From: Trinickia caryophylli
Lineage (GTDB): Bacteria; Pseudomonadota; Gammaproteobacteria; Burkholderiales; Burkholderiaceae
Length of the DNA stretch: 64,000 nt
Reading direction: 5' to 3'
NCBI RefSeq assembly: GCF_034424545.1
Contig: NZ_CP139971.1
Coordinates: 1,364,001 to 1,428,000 of the forward strand
Below, piece after piece: positions 1 to 7,405 of this stretch. Numbering within the stretch: the stretch's first letter is position 1; the number at the start of each line of letters is the position of its first letter. A program made the position numbers and the translations under genes. A model generated the notes under the pieces. It made no database searches and was not told the origin of the DNA. It saw nothing but the letters and a program-made list of their open reading frames with translations.

Positions 1-452
1 TCGGTGGTTTCGACGAAATTGGCATCGCGATCGTCCTTCATCAGCCGCGCGATCCGGTCGAGCGCATCGTCCCAGGAGATGCGCTGCCAGCGGTCGCTGC
101 CGGCCGCCCGATATTCCGGATAACGGAGCCGGCTCGGGCTGTGGATGAAATCGACGAGGCTCGCGCCCTTCGGGCAAAGCGTGCCGCGATTGACCGGATG
201 GTCGGGGTCGCCCTCGACGTGCACGATACTCGGCACCGCGTTCTTCGCACCGTCGCCAAGACCGTACATGAGGATTCCGCAGCCGACCGAGCAGTACGGG
301 CACGTATTGCGGGTCTCGATCATGCGCGAGAGCTTGTATTGCCTGACTTCGGCCAGCGCCGGCCCAGGCGAAAACCCGAGCAGGGCCACGCTCGAGCCCG
401 CCAGCGATGCGCCCGTCAGCTTCAGGAACTGACGTCGTGAAATCTGCAGCAT
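1..452 (-). CDS. fdnG: Formate dehydrogenase-N alpha subunit, N-terminal part (cut by window edge)
   Basis: The first 150 residues of a molybdopterin oxidoreductase are visible; the rest lies left of position 1. The N-terminus reads MLQISRRQFLKLTGASLAG, a twin-arginine (TAT) export signal (SRRQFLK) followed by a hydrophobic stretch. It is followed by a cysteine cluster, C-P-Y-C-S-V-G-C, with a fourth Cys in TLCPKG, which ligates a [4Fe-4S] cluster in this family. The arrangement matches the periplasmic alpha subunit of respiratory formate dehydrogenase-N, which oxidises formate and passes electrons to the quinone pool through beta and gamma subunits. The usual selenocysteine or cysteine at the Mo site is outside the window. 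ATG at 452 is the natural start because it begins the TAT signal. It is divergent from the YihY gene. fdoG or another formate dehydrogenase paralogue cannot be excluded. Confidence 0.88.
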   Translation of the reverse strand, partial: MLQISRRQFLKLTGASLAGSSVALLGFSPGPALAEVRQYKLSRMIETRNTCPYCSVGCGILMYGLGDGAKNAVPSIVHVEGDPDHPVNRGTLCPKGASLVDFIHSPSRLRYPEYRAAGSDRWQRISWDDALDRIARLMKDDRDANFVETT

Positions 453-620
453 GTTTTCACTCCTTGCGCTTTCGAATGTTTTCGTTTTTGGGAGTGCTTA
501 AAGTCTAGGCGCTCCCGCGCGCATAGGCGAATCCCGCGATGCTGCGACGCAGCAACAAAAACGGGCACGGCTTCTGCATGGCGGTTCGATGGCTAGTCGC
601 ACTGATAGCGGAGGCGGTCG

Positions 621-1544
621 ATGGTGACATCCCAGCTGCGAATTTCGCGCGAACTCGCCCGGCGGGAGGGCGCTTGCGCGCTCGATGCGGTCACGCATTT
701 CAGCGAGCACCGCTGTACGACGATGGCGGCCGGCATCGCGTTTTACAGTGCCTTTTCGCTCGCGCCGATGCTCGTCATGGTGATCGCCGTGGCCGGCTGG
801 TTCTTCGGCGCGAACGCGATTCGCGGTGAAATCTTCGACGACGTTCATCAGTTGATCGGCGACGACGCGGCGCAGGCCGTTCAGATGATCGTCGCCAATG
901 CGCGCACGCACAGCGGCACGGGCGGCTTCGCGGCGCTCGTCTCGTTCGTGGCGCTGGCGCTGGGGGCGTCGGCCACCTTTGCCGCGCTCAACAGCGCGCT
1001 GTCCATCGTGTGGCCCGTGCCCGCCGTCAGCCGCACCTTGACGAGCGTCGTCGCACTCGTCAAGGTGCGGCTCATCTCGTTCGGGCTCGTGCTGGGCGTC
1101 GCCTTTCTTTCCATCGTTTCGCTCGTGCTCGACACGGTCATCACGTTCGTCGGCGAATGGCTCTGGGGCGGGACGCCTTACGCCGTTGCCGGCGATCTGC
1201 TGCAGTTGAGCTTCGGGCTGGCCGTGCTCGCGCTTTCTTTCGCCGCCTTGCTGAAGTTCCTGCCCGACGCGCACGTGCCATGGCGCGACGCGGTAACGGG
1301 CGGCATTGTCGCCGCGCTGCTGTTTTCCGGTGGGAAAAAGGTATTCGCGCTCTATCTCGCCCATGCCGGGATGGCCAATGCGTTCGGCGCGGCCGGATCG
1401 CTCGCCGCCCTGCTCATGTGGCTTTATTTCTCGGCGGCCGTTTTGCTGCTCGGCGCCGAATTTGCCGCCGCGCGCGGCCGGCAACGGCGTTTGCGTCAGA
1501 CCGAAGCCGCCGCCGCAGCCGGTATTGCGCGCGCCGGGCGGTGA
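621..1544 (+). CDS. YihY/virulence factor BrkB family inner-membrane protein
   Basis: A 307-residue polytopic membrane protein of the YihY (BrkB, UPF0761) family. The family signature is visible near residue 38 (AAGIAFYSAFSLAPML), followed by several long hydrophobic segments and a conserved C-terminal stretch with FAAGSLAALLMWLYFSA-like composition. Family members are integral membrane proteins of uncertain function; some were wrongly linked to RNase BN or serum resistance. The start at 621 is supported by a GGAGG six bases upstream. It stands alone, divergent from formate dehydrogenase. The function is not known, so the annotation rests on family membership only. Confidence 0.9.
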   Translation: MVTSQLRISRELARREGACALDAVTHFSEHRCTTMAAGIAFYSAFSLAPMLVMVIAVAGWFFGANAIRGEIFDDVHQLIGDDAAQAVQMIVANARTHSGTGGFAALVSFVALALGASATFAALNSALSIVWPVPAVSRTLTSVVALVKVRLISFGLVLGVAFLSIVSLVLDTVITFVGEWLWGGTPYAVAGDLLQLSFGLAVLALSFAALLKFLPDAHVPWRDAVTGGIVAALLFSGGKKVFALYLAHAGMANAFGAAGSLAALLMWLYFSAAVLLLGAEFAAARGRQRRLRQTEAAAAAGIARAGR

Positions 1545-1849
1545 ACGCGGCACGGCGGCAGCGGTCCGTCGGACAAAGTTACGCCGTATTGAACCTTTTC
1601 ACGGAACGCCAATCCAATTGCGCGCTCGCGCTGATTCAATTCCGAGTACCAATCAAGCATTGGAAATGAATCGTTAGATAATCCGGGCGGCATTTCGTAT
1701 GCCGCAATGCGCGCGCTCGCCCCCGAAGCGGCCTGCTGCCGCTGGTGTTTCGTTTTGGAGACACTTTTGTTTTTTTTCGTTCGTGGCGGCGAGGACATTG
1801 CGATATTCTCCGTTGCGCAACAGTTTCCATAAATCATTCGCGTGGAGAA
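1545..1849. other. Intergenic leader upstream of the porin
   Basis: No gene is seen in these 305 bases. The segment is more AT-rich than its surroundings and carries a run of eight T near 1770-1777. This is compatible with a long, regulated 5' leader for the porin that follows, but I could not pick out a convincing -35/-10 pair. Confidence 0.4.
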
Positions 1850-1852
1850 ATG

Positions 1853-3016
1853 ATGAAAAAAATCGCATTGTCGACGCTCTCGCTCGCCCTGCTGGGTGCA
1901 GCCGGCGCCGCCCAAGCGCAAAACAGCGTGACCCTGTATGGTGTCATCGATACGTCGATCACCTATGTCCGCCATCAGTCCGGCTCGGACAACGGTTGGA
2001 ACATGGGCAGCGGCAACCTGTCGGGCAGCCGCTGGGGCCTGAAGGGCCAGGAAGATCTGGGCAACGGTCTGGCTGCGATTTTCCAATTGGAAAACGGCTT
2101 TAACTCGGCGAACGGCCAACTCGGCCAAGGTTCGCGCATGTTCGGTCGTCAAGCCTTCGTTGGCCTCCAGAGCAACCAGTTCGGTACGGTAACGCTCGGC
2201 CGCCAGTATGACCCGGTCGTCGACCTCGTTCAGCCGCTCACGGGCGACAACTACTTCGGCAGCGTGTTCGCCACGCCGGGCGACGTCGACAACAACGACA
2301 ACAGCTCCCGTACGAGCAACTCCATCAAGTACCTGTCGCCGAACTACGCAGGCTTCCAGTTCGAAGGCATGTACTCGCTGGGTGGCGTAGCAGGCAAGAC
2401 GGGTGCGGGCCAAACGTGGGCAGCGGCTGTTGCTTACAACAATGGCCCGCTCGGTATCGCCGGCGGCTATTTCCACGCTGACAACAGCAACGGCGCGCGC
2501 GTCGTCGACGCCAACAACGGCACCGGCTGGTCGAGCACGTCGGATGGCACGTTCGACGGCCCGATCAACTTCGCATATCAAACGGCGAAGTCGATCGGCA
2601 TCGCGCAGGTCGCAGCTCAGTACTCGATTGGCCCCGTCACGTTCGGCGCGGGTTACAGCAACTCGCAGTACAAGGCTGATGGCCACTCGGCATTCGGCAC
2701 GGAGAAGTACAACACGGGCCGCGGCTTCGTAAACTACCAGGTCACGCCGGCTCTGCTGGCTGGCCTCGGCTACAGCTACACGAAGTCGAGCGGCGACACG
2801 TCGGCCAAGTACCACCAGATCTCGCTCGGCGCCGACTACTCGCTGTCGAAGCGCACGGACGTCTACCTGGTTGGCGCATGGCAGCACGCAAGCGGCGACC
2901 AGCGCAGCGCGTCAACCGGTGCGATCGTCAGCGCCCAGGCTTCGGTCGGTTCGTACGGCTACGCTGGCACGAGCAACCAGGCCGTCGTCGCGGCTGGTCT
3001 GCGTCACCGCTTCTAA
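1853..3016 (+). CDS. Gram-negative outer-membrane porin (Omp38/OpcP type)
   Basis: A 387-residue trimeric general porin. The N-terminus MKKIALSTLSLALLGAAGAAQAQ is a classic Sec signal peptide, with cleavage expected after AQA. The mature protein opens with NSVTLYGVIDTSITYV, the first beta strand typical of beta-proteobacterial porins. It contains QEDLGNGLAAIFQLENGF and FGRQAFVGLQ motifs and ends ...AGLRHRF with the terminal Phe needed for Bam-dependent outer-membrane insertion. Two ATG codons lie at 1850 and 1853; GGAG at 1844-1847 is better spaced for 1853. It allows diffusion of small hydrophilic solutes. Codon use is strongly biased to CGC/AAC/GGC, as in highly expressed genes. It is followed by an intrinsic terminator, so it is probably monocistronic. 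Confidence 0.95.
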   Translation: MKKIALSTLSLALLGAAGAAQAQNSVTLYGVIDTSITYVRHQSGSDNGWNMGSGNLSGSRWGLKGQEDLGNGLAAIFQLENGFNSANGQLGQGSRMFGRQAFVGLQSNQFGTVTLGRQYDPVVDLVQPLTGDNYFGSVFATPGDVDNNDNSSRTSNSIKYLSPNYAGFQFEGMYSLGGVAGKTGAGQTWAAAVAYNNGPLGIAGGYFHADNSNGARVVDANNGTGWSSTSDGTFDGPINFAYQTAKSIGIAQVAAQYSIGPVTFGAGYSNSQYKADGHSAFGTEKYNTGRGFVNYQVTPALLAGLGYSYTKSSGDTSAKYHQISLGADYSLSKRTDVYLVGAWQHASGDQRSASTGAIVSAQASVGSYGYAGTSNQAVVAAGLRHRF

Positions 3017-3080
3017 TAGCTCCAATCGGGCATCGCCCGAACCGCGGCTGCCGAGTTCCCTCGGTAGCCGACATACCTCA

Positions 3081-3115
3081 AAGCCGGCCGAGCACACGCT
3101 CCGCCGGCTTTTTTC
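3081..3115 (+). terminator. Rho-independent terminator of the porin gene
   Basis: A seven-base stem AAGCCGG (3081-3087) pairs with CCGGCTT (3104-3110) and runs into a T tract. It begins 65 bases after the porin stop. Confidence 0.85.
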
Positions 3116-3352
3116 TTTCCGCGCGCATTACAGCGTCATCGCACAGAACCGTCTGGCGAAACGAATCAGAAAGCTCGCCGCGCCCTTCCCGAAAGCAACC
3201 TGCCTCGGGCGCTTCATCCGCGCATGGTCCAATGCGCCCGGTCCCCAAAAAACCGACTCGTGCCCGGCGCTGCGCATATCGTCGCAGCGGAGAAAGGCGA
3301 CGACAGCCGTCGCGTAGCGCCGCGCGCACCCACGCCCAGACCAGGAGCCTTC

Positions 3353-5020
3353 ATGTTTCGCCGGAAAGTTCTGCCCGCCGCGCTGGCGGCCGTATCGCTG
3401 CTCGCGATTGCCGCGTGCGGCAGCAGCAACGACTCGTCGCCGTCCCAAACGAGCACGCTGAGCGCTCAGGACGCGCTCGCCACCTCCACGCCGATCAAGC
3501 ACGTTGTCGTGATCTATAACGAAAACGTCTCGTTCGATCATTACTTCGCCACCTACCCGAACGCGACGAACCCCACCGGTGAGCCGGCATTCGCCGCGGC
3601 CGCCAATACGCCGACCGTCAATGGTCTGTCGGGCACGCTGCTCACGAACAATCCCAACTTCACGAATACGGCTAACGGCACGGGCGCGGCCAACCCGTTC
3701 CGCCTCGACCGCACGCAGGCCGCCACGGCCGACCAGAACCACGCGTATACGGCCGAGCAGCAGGCCTACGACAACGGCCTTGCCGACCTCTTCCCCAAGT
3801 ACACGGGCAAAGGCACGAGCGGCGGCGCCGGCGCATTCGGCACGACGGGTCAGGTCATGGGCTACTACGACGGCAATACCGTGACCGCGCTCTGGAACTA
3901 CGCGCAGAACTACGCCATGAGCGACAACGCCTACACGGACACCTACGGCCCGTCGACGCCGGGTGCGCTCGAGGCGATCTCGGGGCAGACGAACGGCATG
4001 CAGATCGTCAAATCGTCGAGGACGTCCTATTACGTCAACGACGGCCAGGGCGGATTCACGATGATCAACGACGTCGATCCGGCCAACGATATCTGTTCGA
4101 GCACAACGGATACCGCATTGATGGCGGGCAAGAACATCGGCGATCTGCTCAACGCGAAGAGCATCACGTGGGGCGGCTTCATGGGCGGCTTCAACCTCTC
4201 GACGACGAATGCCAACGGCACGACGAACTGCAGCCGCAGCACGCTTTCGAGCATCGTCAATGCATCCACGGCCGACTACATCCCGCATCACAACTGGTTC
4301 CAGTACTACACGTCGACGGCCAACCCGCAGCACTTGCGCCCGAGCTCGACGGCGGCTGTCGGCTACACGCTGCAAGCGGACGGCAAGACCGCCGACCCGG
4401 CCAACCACCAATACGACAGCGACGATTTCTTTGCCGCTGTCAAAGCGGGCAACTTCCCGTCCGTCAGCTTCGTCAAAGCCCCCGCTTACCAGGATGGCCA
4501 TGCCGGCTACTCCGATCCGCTCGACGAGCAGGCATTCACGGCGAAGGTCGTCAACTTCCTCCAGCAGCAGCCCGACTGGAAAAACACGGCCGTGATCGTG
4601 ACCTGGGACGACTCCGACGGATGGTATGACCATGCCTACACCGCGCCCACGAGCGCGTCGTTCGACTCGGTCGCGGATCAGGTGAACGGCTCGGGGATCT
4701 GCGGCACCGGCACGGCGCCGAACGGTCTGAACGGCAAACCGGTCAACGGCCGCTGCGGCCCCGGCACGCGCATTCCGTTTGTCGTGATCTCGCCGTATGC
4801 GAAGAAGAACTACGTTTCGCATGCGCTGATTTCGCAGGCTTCGATCGTGCGCTTCATCGAGGACAACTGGCTCGCCGGCCAGCGCATCGGCGGCGGCTCG
4901 TTCGACGCCACCGCGGGCGACATCAGCGACCTCTTCGACTTCAAGTCCACGCCGAACACGACGCCCGTCTATGTCGATCCGAACCTCGGCACCGTCGTCG
5001 CCACGCCGCCGCAAACCTGA
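3353..5020 (+). CDS. Lipoprotein phosphoesterase (acid phosphatase/phospholipase C superfamily)
   Basis: A 555-residue PF04185-type phosphoesterase. The N-terminus carries a lipoprotein signal with lipobox I-A-A-C at residues 19-22, so the mature enzyme should be lipid-anchored. The catalytic entry motif follows (KHVVVIYNENVSFDHYF), and a second conserved motif, VTWDDSDGWYDH, aligns with the YDENDGFFDH motif of the phospholipases C further right. The SHALISQASIVRFIEDNW segment is the counterpart of their TFDHTSIIRFIE. The shorter length and missing C-terminal DUF756 repeats point to an AcpA-like acid phosphatase rather than a true phospholipase C. AGGAG at 3343-3347 supports the start. It is followed by a strong terminator and then a cytochrome c peroxidase gene. 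The substrate is not predictable from sequence alone. Confidence 0.88.
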   Translation: MFRRKVLPAALAAVSLLAIAACGSSNDSSPSQTSTLSAQDALATSTPIKHVVVIYNENVSFDHYFATYPNATNPTGEPAFAAAANTPTVNGLSGTLLTNNPNFTNTANGTGAANPFRLDRTQAATADQNHAYTAEQQAYDNGLADLFPKYTGKGTSGGAGAFGTTGQVMGYYDGNTVTALWNYAQNYAMSDNAYTDTYGPSTPGALEAISGQTNGMQIVKSSRTSYYVNDGQGGFTMINDVDPANDICSSTTDTALMAGKNIGDLLNAKSITWGGFMGGFNLSTTNANGTTNCSRSTLSSIVNASTADYIPHHNWFQYYTSTANPQHLRPSSTAAVGYTLQADGKTADPANHQYDSDDFFAAVKAGNFPSVSFVKAPAYQDGHAGYSDPLDEQAFTAKVVNFLQQQPDWKNTAVIVTWDDSDGWYDHAYTAPTSASFDSVADQVNGSGICGTGTAPNGLNGKPVNGRCGPGTRIPFVVISPYAKKNYVSHALISQASIVRFIEDNWLAGQRIGGGSFDATAGDISDLFDFKSTPNTTPVYVDPNLGTVVATPPQT

Positions 5021-5066
5021 TCCGCACGCATTACGGGCGCGCCACACATAGCGCTGCCCACGCGGT

Positions 5067-5098
5067 GCCACAGTCCTTCGCAAAGGGCTGTGGCTTTT
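5067..5098 (+). terminator. Rho-independent terminator of the phosphoesterase gene
   Basis: A 12-base stem (5067-5078 with 5082-5093, one G-T wobble) is followed by TTTTT. It sits 46 bases after the stop codon. Confidence 0.88.
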
Positions 5099-5129
5099 TC
5101 CTCGTGAAAGAGTCGAGTTTCGTTCTCCG

Positions 5130-6575
5130 ATGCAAACGCCCACCACTGTCCCGACCGAGCACACAGCCGCCGCGTCCAGGCAACGCCCGCGCACCCGCAT
5201 CGCGGTATTCGCCGTATTTGCCGCCTTGACGGCGGCATCGGTCCTTGCCTGCGCCGCCGCGCTCGCGTTCGCCTATCCGCAGTACGCCCCGCCCGCCGTC
5301 GGCGATCTCGTCGAAACGCTGACGGGCGCGAATCCGCATCCGGTTTCCCTGCGGCGGCCGCAAACGGCACCGCTCAGTGCGATGGCGATGCTCGGCAAGC
5401 GCATCTTCTTCGATCCGACACTCTCGGCATCGGGCCGGCTATCGTGTGCCTCGTGCCACAGCCCCGAGCATGCCTACGGACCGCCGAACGCGCTGCCCGT
5501 GCAATTCGGCGGCGCGTCGATGACGCTGCAAGGCGTTCGCCCGCCGCCATCGCTGATGTATCTTTACCGTCAGCCGAATTTCAGCATCGGGCCTTCGCAG
5601 GCCGATGCCGACGAGCCCGCAAACGTGGCGCAGGCGGCACAGCAGGCATCCGGTGCGGCCCGATCGCAGAAACAGGCGGGAGCGGCTCCGGCAGCGGCCG
5701 AGATGGTGCCGCAAGGCGGCATGTTCTGGGACGGGCGCGCCGATACGCTGCAGGCGCAGGCGTTCGGCCCATTGCTCAACCCGGTCGAGATGGCCAATGC
5801 GAGCGAGGATGCCGCGGCTGAAAAGATCGCGAAGAGCGCCTACCGCGACGATTTCGCGCGGCTTTTCGGGGCGAACGTCTTCAACGACAAACGTCTTTTG
5901 CTGTCCGAGGCCATGTTCGCGGTAGCGCGCTATCAGGTCGAAGACCCGTCGTTCCATCCTTATTCGAGCAAGTACGACTACTGGCTCGAAGGAAAGGCAC
6001 ATTTGACGCGGGCGGAAATACGCGGCCTGCGTATCTTCAACGACCCTCAAAAGGCGAACTGCGCGGGGTGCCATCTTTCTCAGCCGAGCAAGGACGGGCA
6101 GCCGCCGATGTTTACCGATTTCGAATACGAGGCACTCGGGGTACCGCGCAACCGGCACCTGAGCGTCAATCGCAACTCCGGCTATTACGACATGGGATTG
6201 TGCGGCCCGTATCGCACCGATCTGGCCTCGCAGACGCAGTATTGCGGGATGTTCCTCACGCCGTCGCTGCGCAACGCCGCCACGCGTAAGGCATTTTTTC
6301 ACAACGGCGTGTACGGCACGCTCGAGCAGGTCATCGCGTTCTACAACGAGCGCGATCTCGCACCGGGCAAGATCTACCCGCGCGATGCCCGGGGCAAGGT
6401 CGAGCAATACGACGATCTGCCGGCCCGATACCACGGGAACATCGACAAGGCGGACGCACCGTTCGACCGCAAGCCCGGCGACCCGCTCGCGATGACCGAA
6501 GCCGATATCGCCGATCTCGTGGCCTTCCTCCACACGCTGACCGACGGCTATCGGCCCGCGTCGGACAAGCGTTGA
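5130..6575 (+). CDS. Di-heme cytochrome c peroxidase family protein
   Basis: A 481-residue protein of the CcpA/MauG family. An N-terminal membrane anchor or uncleaved signal spans about residues 25-48. Two covalent heme c motifs are visible: CASCH at 106-110 and CAGCH at 311-315. They are separated by about 205 residues, as in bacterial di-heme peroxidases that reduce hydrogen peroxide in the periplasm with electrons from cytochrome c. The C-terminus has the expected PSLRNAATRKAFFHNG segment. At 481 residues it is longer than the classical enzyme (about 330), partly because of an Ala/Gln-rich insertion near residues 165-190. MauG-like oxidation of another protein is an alternative role. It follows the phosphoesterase gene but is separated from it by a terminator. 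Confidence 0.9.
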   Translation: MQTPTTVPTEHTAAASRQRPRTRIAVFAVFAALTAASVLACAAALAFAYPQYAPPAVGDLVETLTGANPHPVSLRRPQTAPLSAMAMLGKRIFFDPTLSASGRLSCASCHSPEHAYGPPNALPVQFGGASMTLQGVRPPPSLMYLYRQPNFSIGPSQADADEPANVAQAAQQASGAARSQKQAGAAPAAAEMVPQGGMFWDGRADTLQAQAFGPLLNPVEMANASEDAAAEKIAKSAYRDDFARLFGANVFNDKRLLLSEAMFAVARYQVEDPSFHPYSSKYDYWLEGKAHLTRAEIRGLRIFNDPQKANCAGCHLSQPSKDGQPPMFTDFEYEALGVPRNRHLSVNRNSGYYDMGLCGPYRTDLASQTQYCGMFLTPSLRNAATRKAFFHNGVYGTLEQVIAFYNERDLAPGKIYPRDARGKVEQYDDLPARYHGNIDKADAPFDRKPGDPLAMTEADIADLVAFLHTLTDGYRPASDKR

Positions 6576-6602
6576 ACGACCGGTGCCCCGCGCCGTTCAA
6601 CG

Positions 6603-6638
6603 AAAAAGCCCCGCGAATTCCGAAGATTCGCGGGGCTT
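6603..6638 (-). terminator. Rho-independent terminator of the HU gene
   Basis: Perfect 13-base arms (6606-6618 and 6626-6638) form a hairpin. On the minus strand it is followed by five T (complement of 6603-6607). It serves the HU gene, and may also stop the convergent peroxidase transcript. Confidence 0.88.
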
Positions 6639-6655
6639 GCACTTGCAGCAAAGCG

Positions 6656-6687
6656 TGATGCCTCGATGTCTTGATGCCTTGATGCTT
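6656..6687. repeat. Four-copy 8-base tandem repeat (TGATGCCT-like)
   Basis: Four head-to-tail 8-mers, two of them exactly TGATGCCT and two with single changes, lie between the HU stop codon and its terminator. They would be in the 3' untranslated part of the HU transcript. No function can be read from them. Confidence 0.6.
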
Positions 6688-6697
6688 CGAGGGCGTC

Positions 6698-7144
6698 TTA
6701 GCCTGCGGCAGCGTCCTTCAGCTTCTTCAGCGCGCGGGCCTTGATGCGCACCGAAGCCGGCTTCGCCGGGAACCAGCGCTCCTCGCCCGTGAACGGATCC
6801 TTGCCGAAGCGCCGCTTTTTCGCCGGCACGGCTTGCACGACGATCTTCAGCAGGCCCGACAGCGTGAACTCGCCGGCACCCTTCTTGTGCACCGAACCGA
6901 GGATCGTGTCTTCGAGGGCAGCCAGAACCGCCTTGACCGACTTCGGCTCGACAGCCGAACGCTCCGCGAGGTGAGCAGCCAGCGAGGCCTTCGTGAAGGT
7001 GTCCTTGATCGGCGACGCAGCGCCGGACGCCTTCACGGCGACCTTCTTAGCCGCGACTTTCTTCGCGGGTACCTTCTTCACAGCTGCTTTCTTCGCCGGT
7101 GCGGCGGCAGCCTTTTTCGCAACCTTCTTTGCGGAAGTCGACAT
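6698..7144 (-). CDS. HU-family nucleoid protein with lysine/alanine-rich N-terminal tail
   Basis: A 148-residue DNA-binding protein. Residues 1-40 form a low-complexity Lys/Ala tail (repeats of the type AKKVAAKK) resembling the histone H1-like tails of beta-proteobacteria. Residues from about 45 onward form an HU/IHF-type fold, with SLAAHLAERSAV, KGAGEFTLSGL and a basic arm region containing FGKDPFTGEERWFPAK. Such proteins bend and compact DNA. It is longer than standard HU (about 90 residues) because of the tail. It is transcribed alone and ends at a strong intrinsic terminator. Confidence 0.9.
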   Translation of the reverse strand: MSTSAKKVAKKAAAAPAKKAAVKKVPAKKVAAKKVAVKASGAASPIKDTFTKASLAAHLAERSAVEPKSVKAVLAALEDTILGSVHKKGAGEFTLSGLLKIVVQAVPAKKRRFGKDPFTGEERWFPAKPASVRIKARALKKLKDAAAG

Positions 7145-7405
7145 GTTTCTCCTACCTGTTGGTCGTTGAACGCACGAAGCCGACGCATATGCGCCGCTTC
7201 AACGCCGGATTCTACAAGCGCTGCGCGATTTCATGCATTACTTTTATGCGCCCCAGGCCCTTTGACGGCCTCGAATGTTGCGCGCGGCAGACTGTCGAGT
7301 ATCGCAACGCCCTTGTTTTACGGGGCAAAAACGACGTGTCGTCTCGCAAACGCCCGACGCCCCCCGCGAAAACGTCCGACTCCGCATCGGGTAAATCCGT
7401 ACGCA

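Noticed and set aside
3128..5200. Long antisense open frame across the phosphoesterase gene
   Set aside because: It is the reverse-complement shadow of a real gene: Arg/Val-rich, no family signature, no ribosome-binding site.
6698..7144. Histone H1 homologue
   Set aside because: Only the N-terminal tail looks histone-like; the core is an HU/IHF fold.
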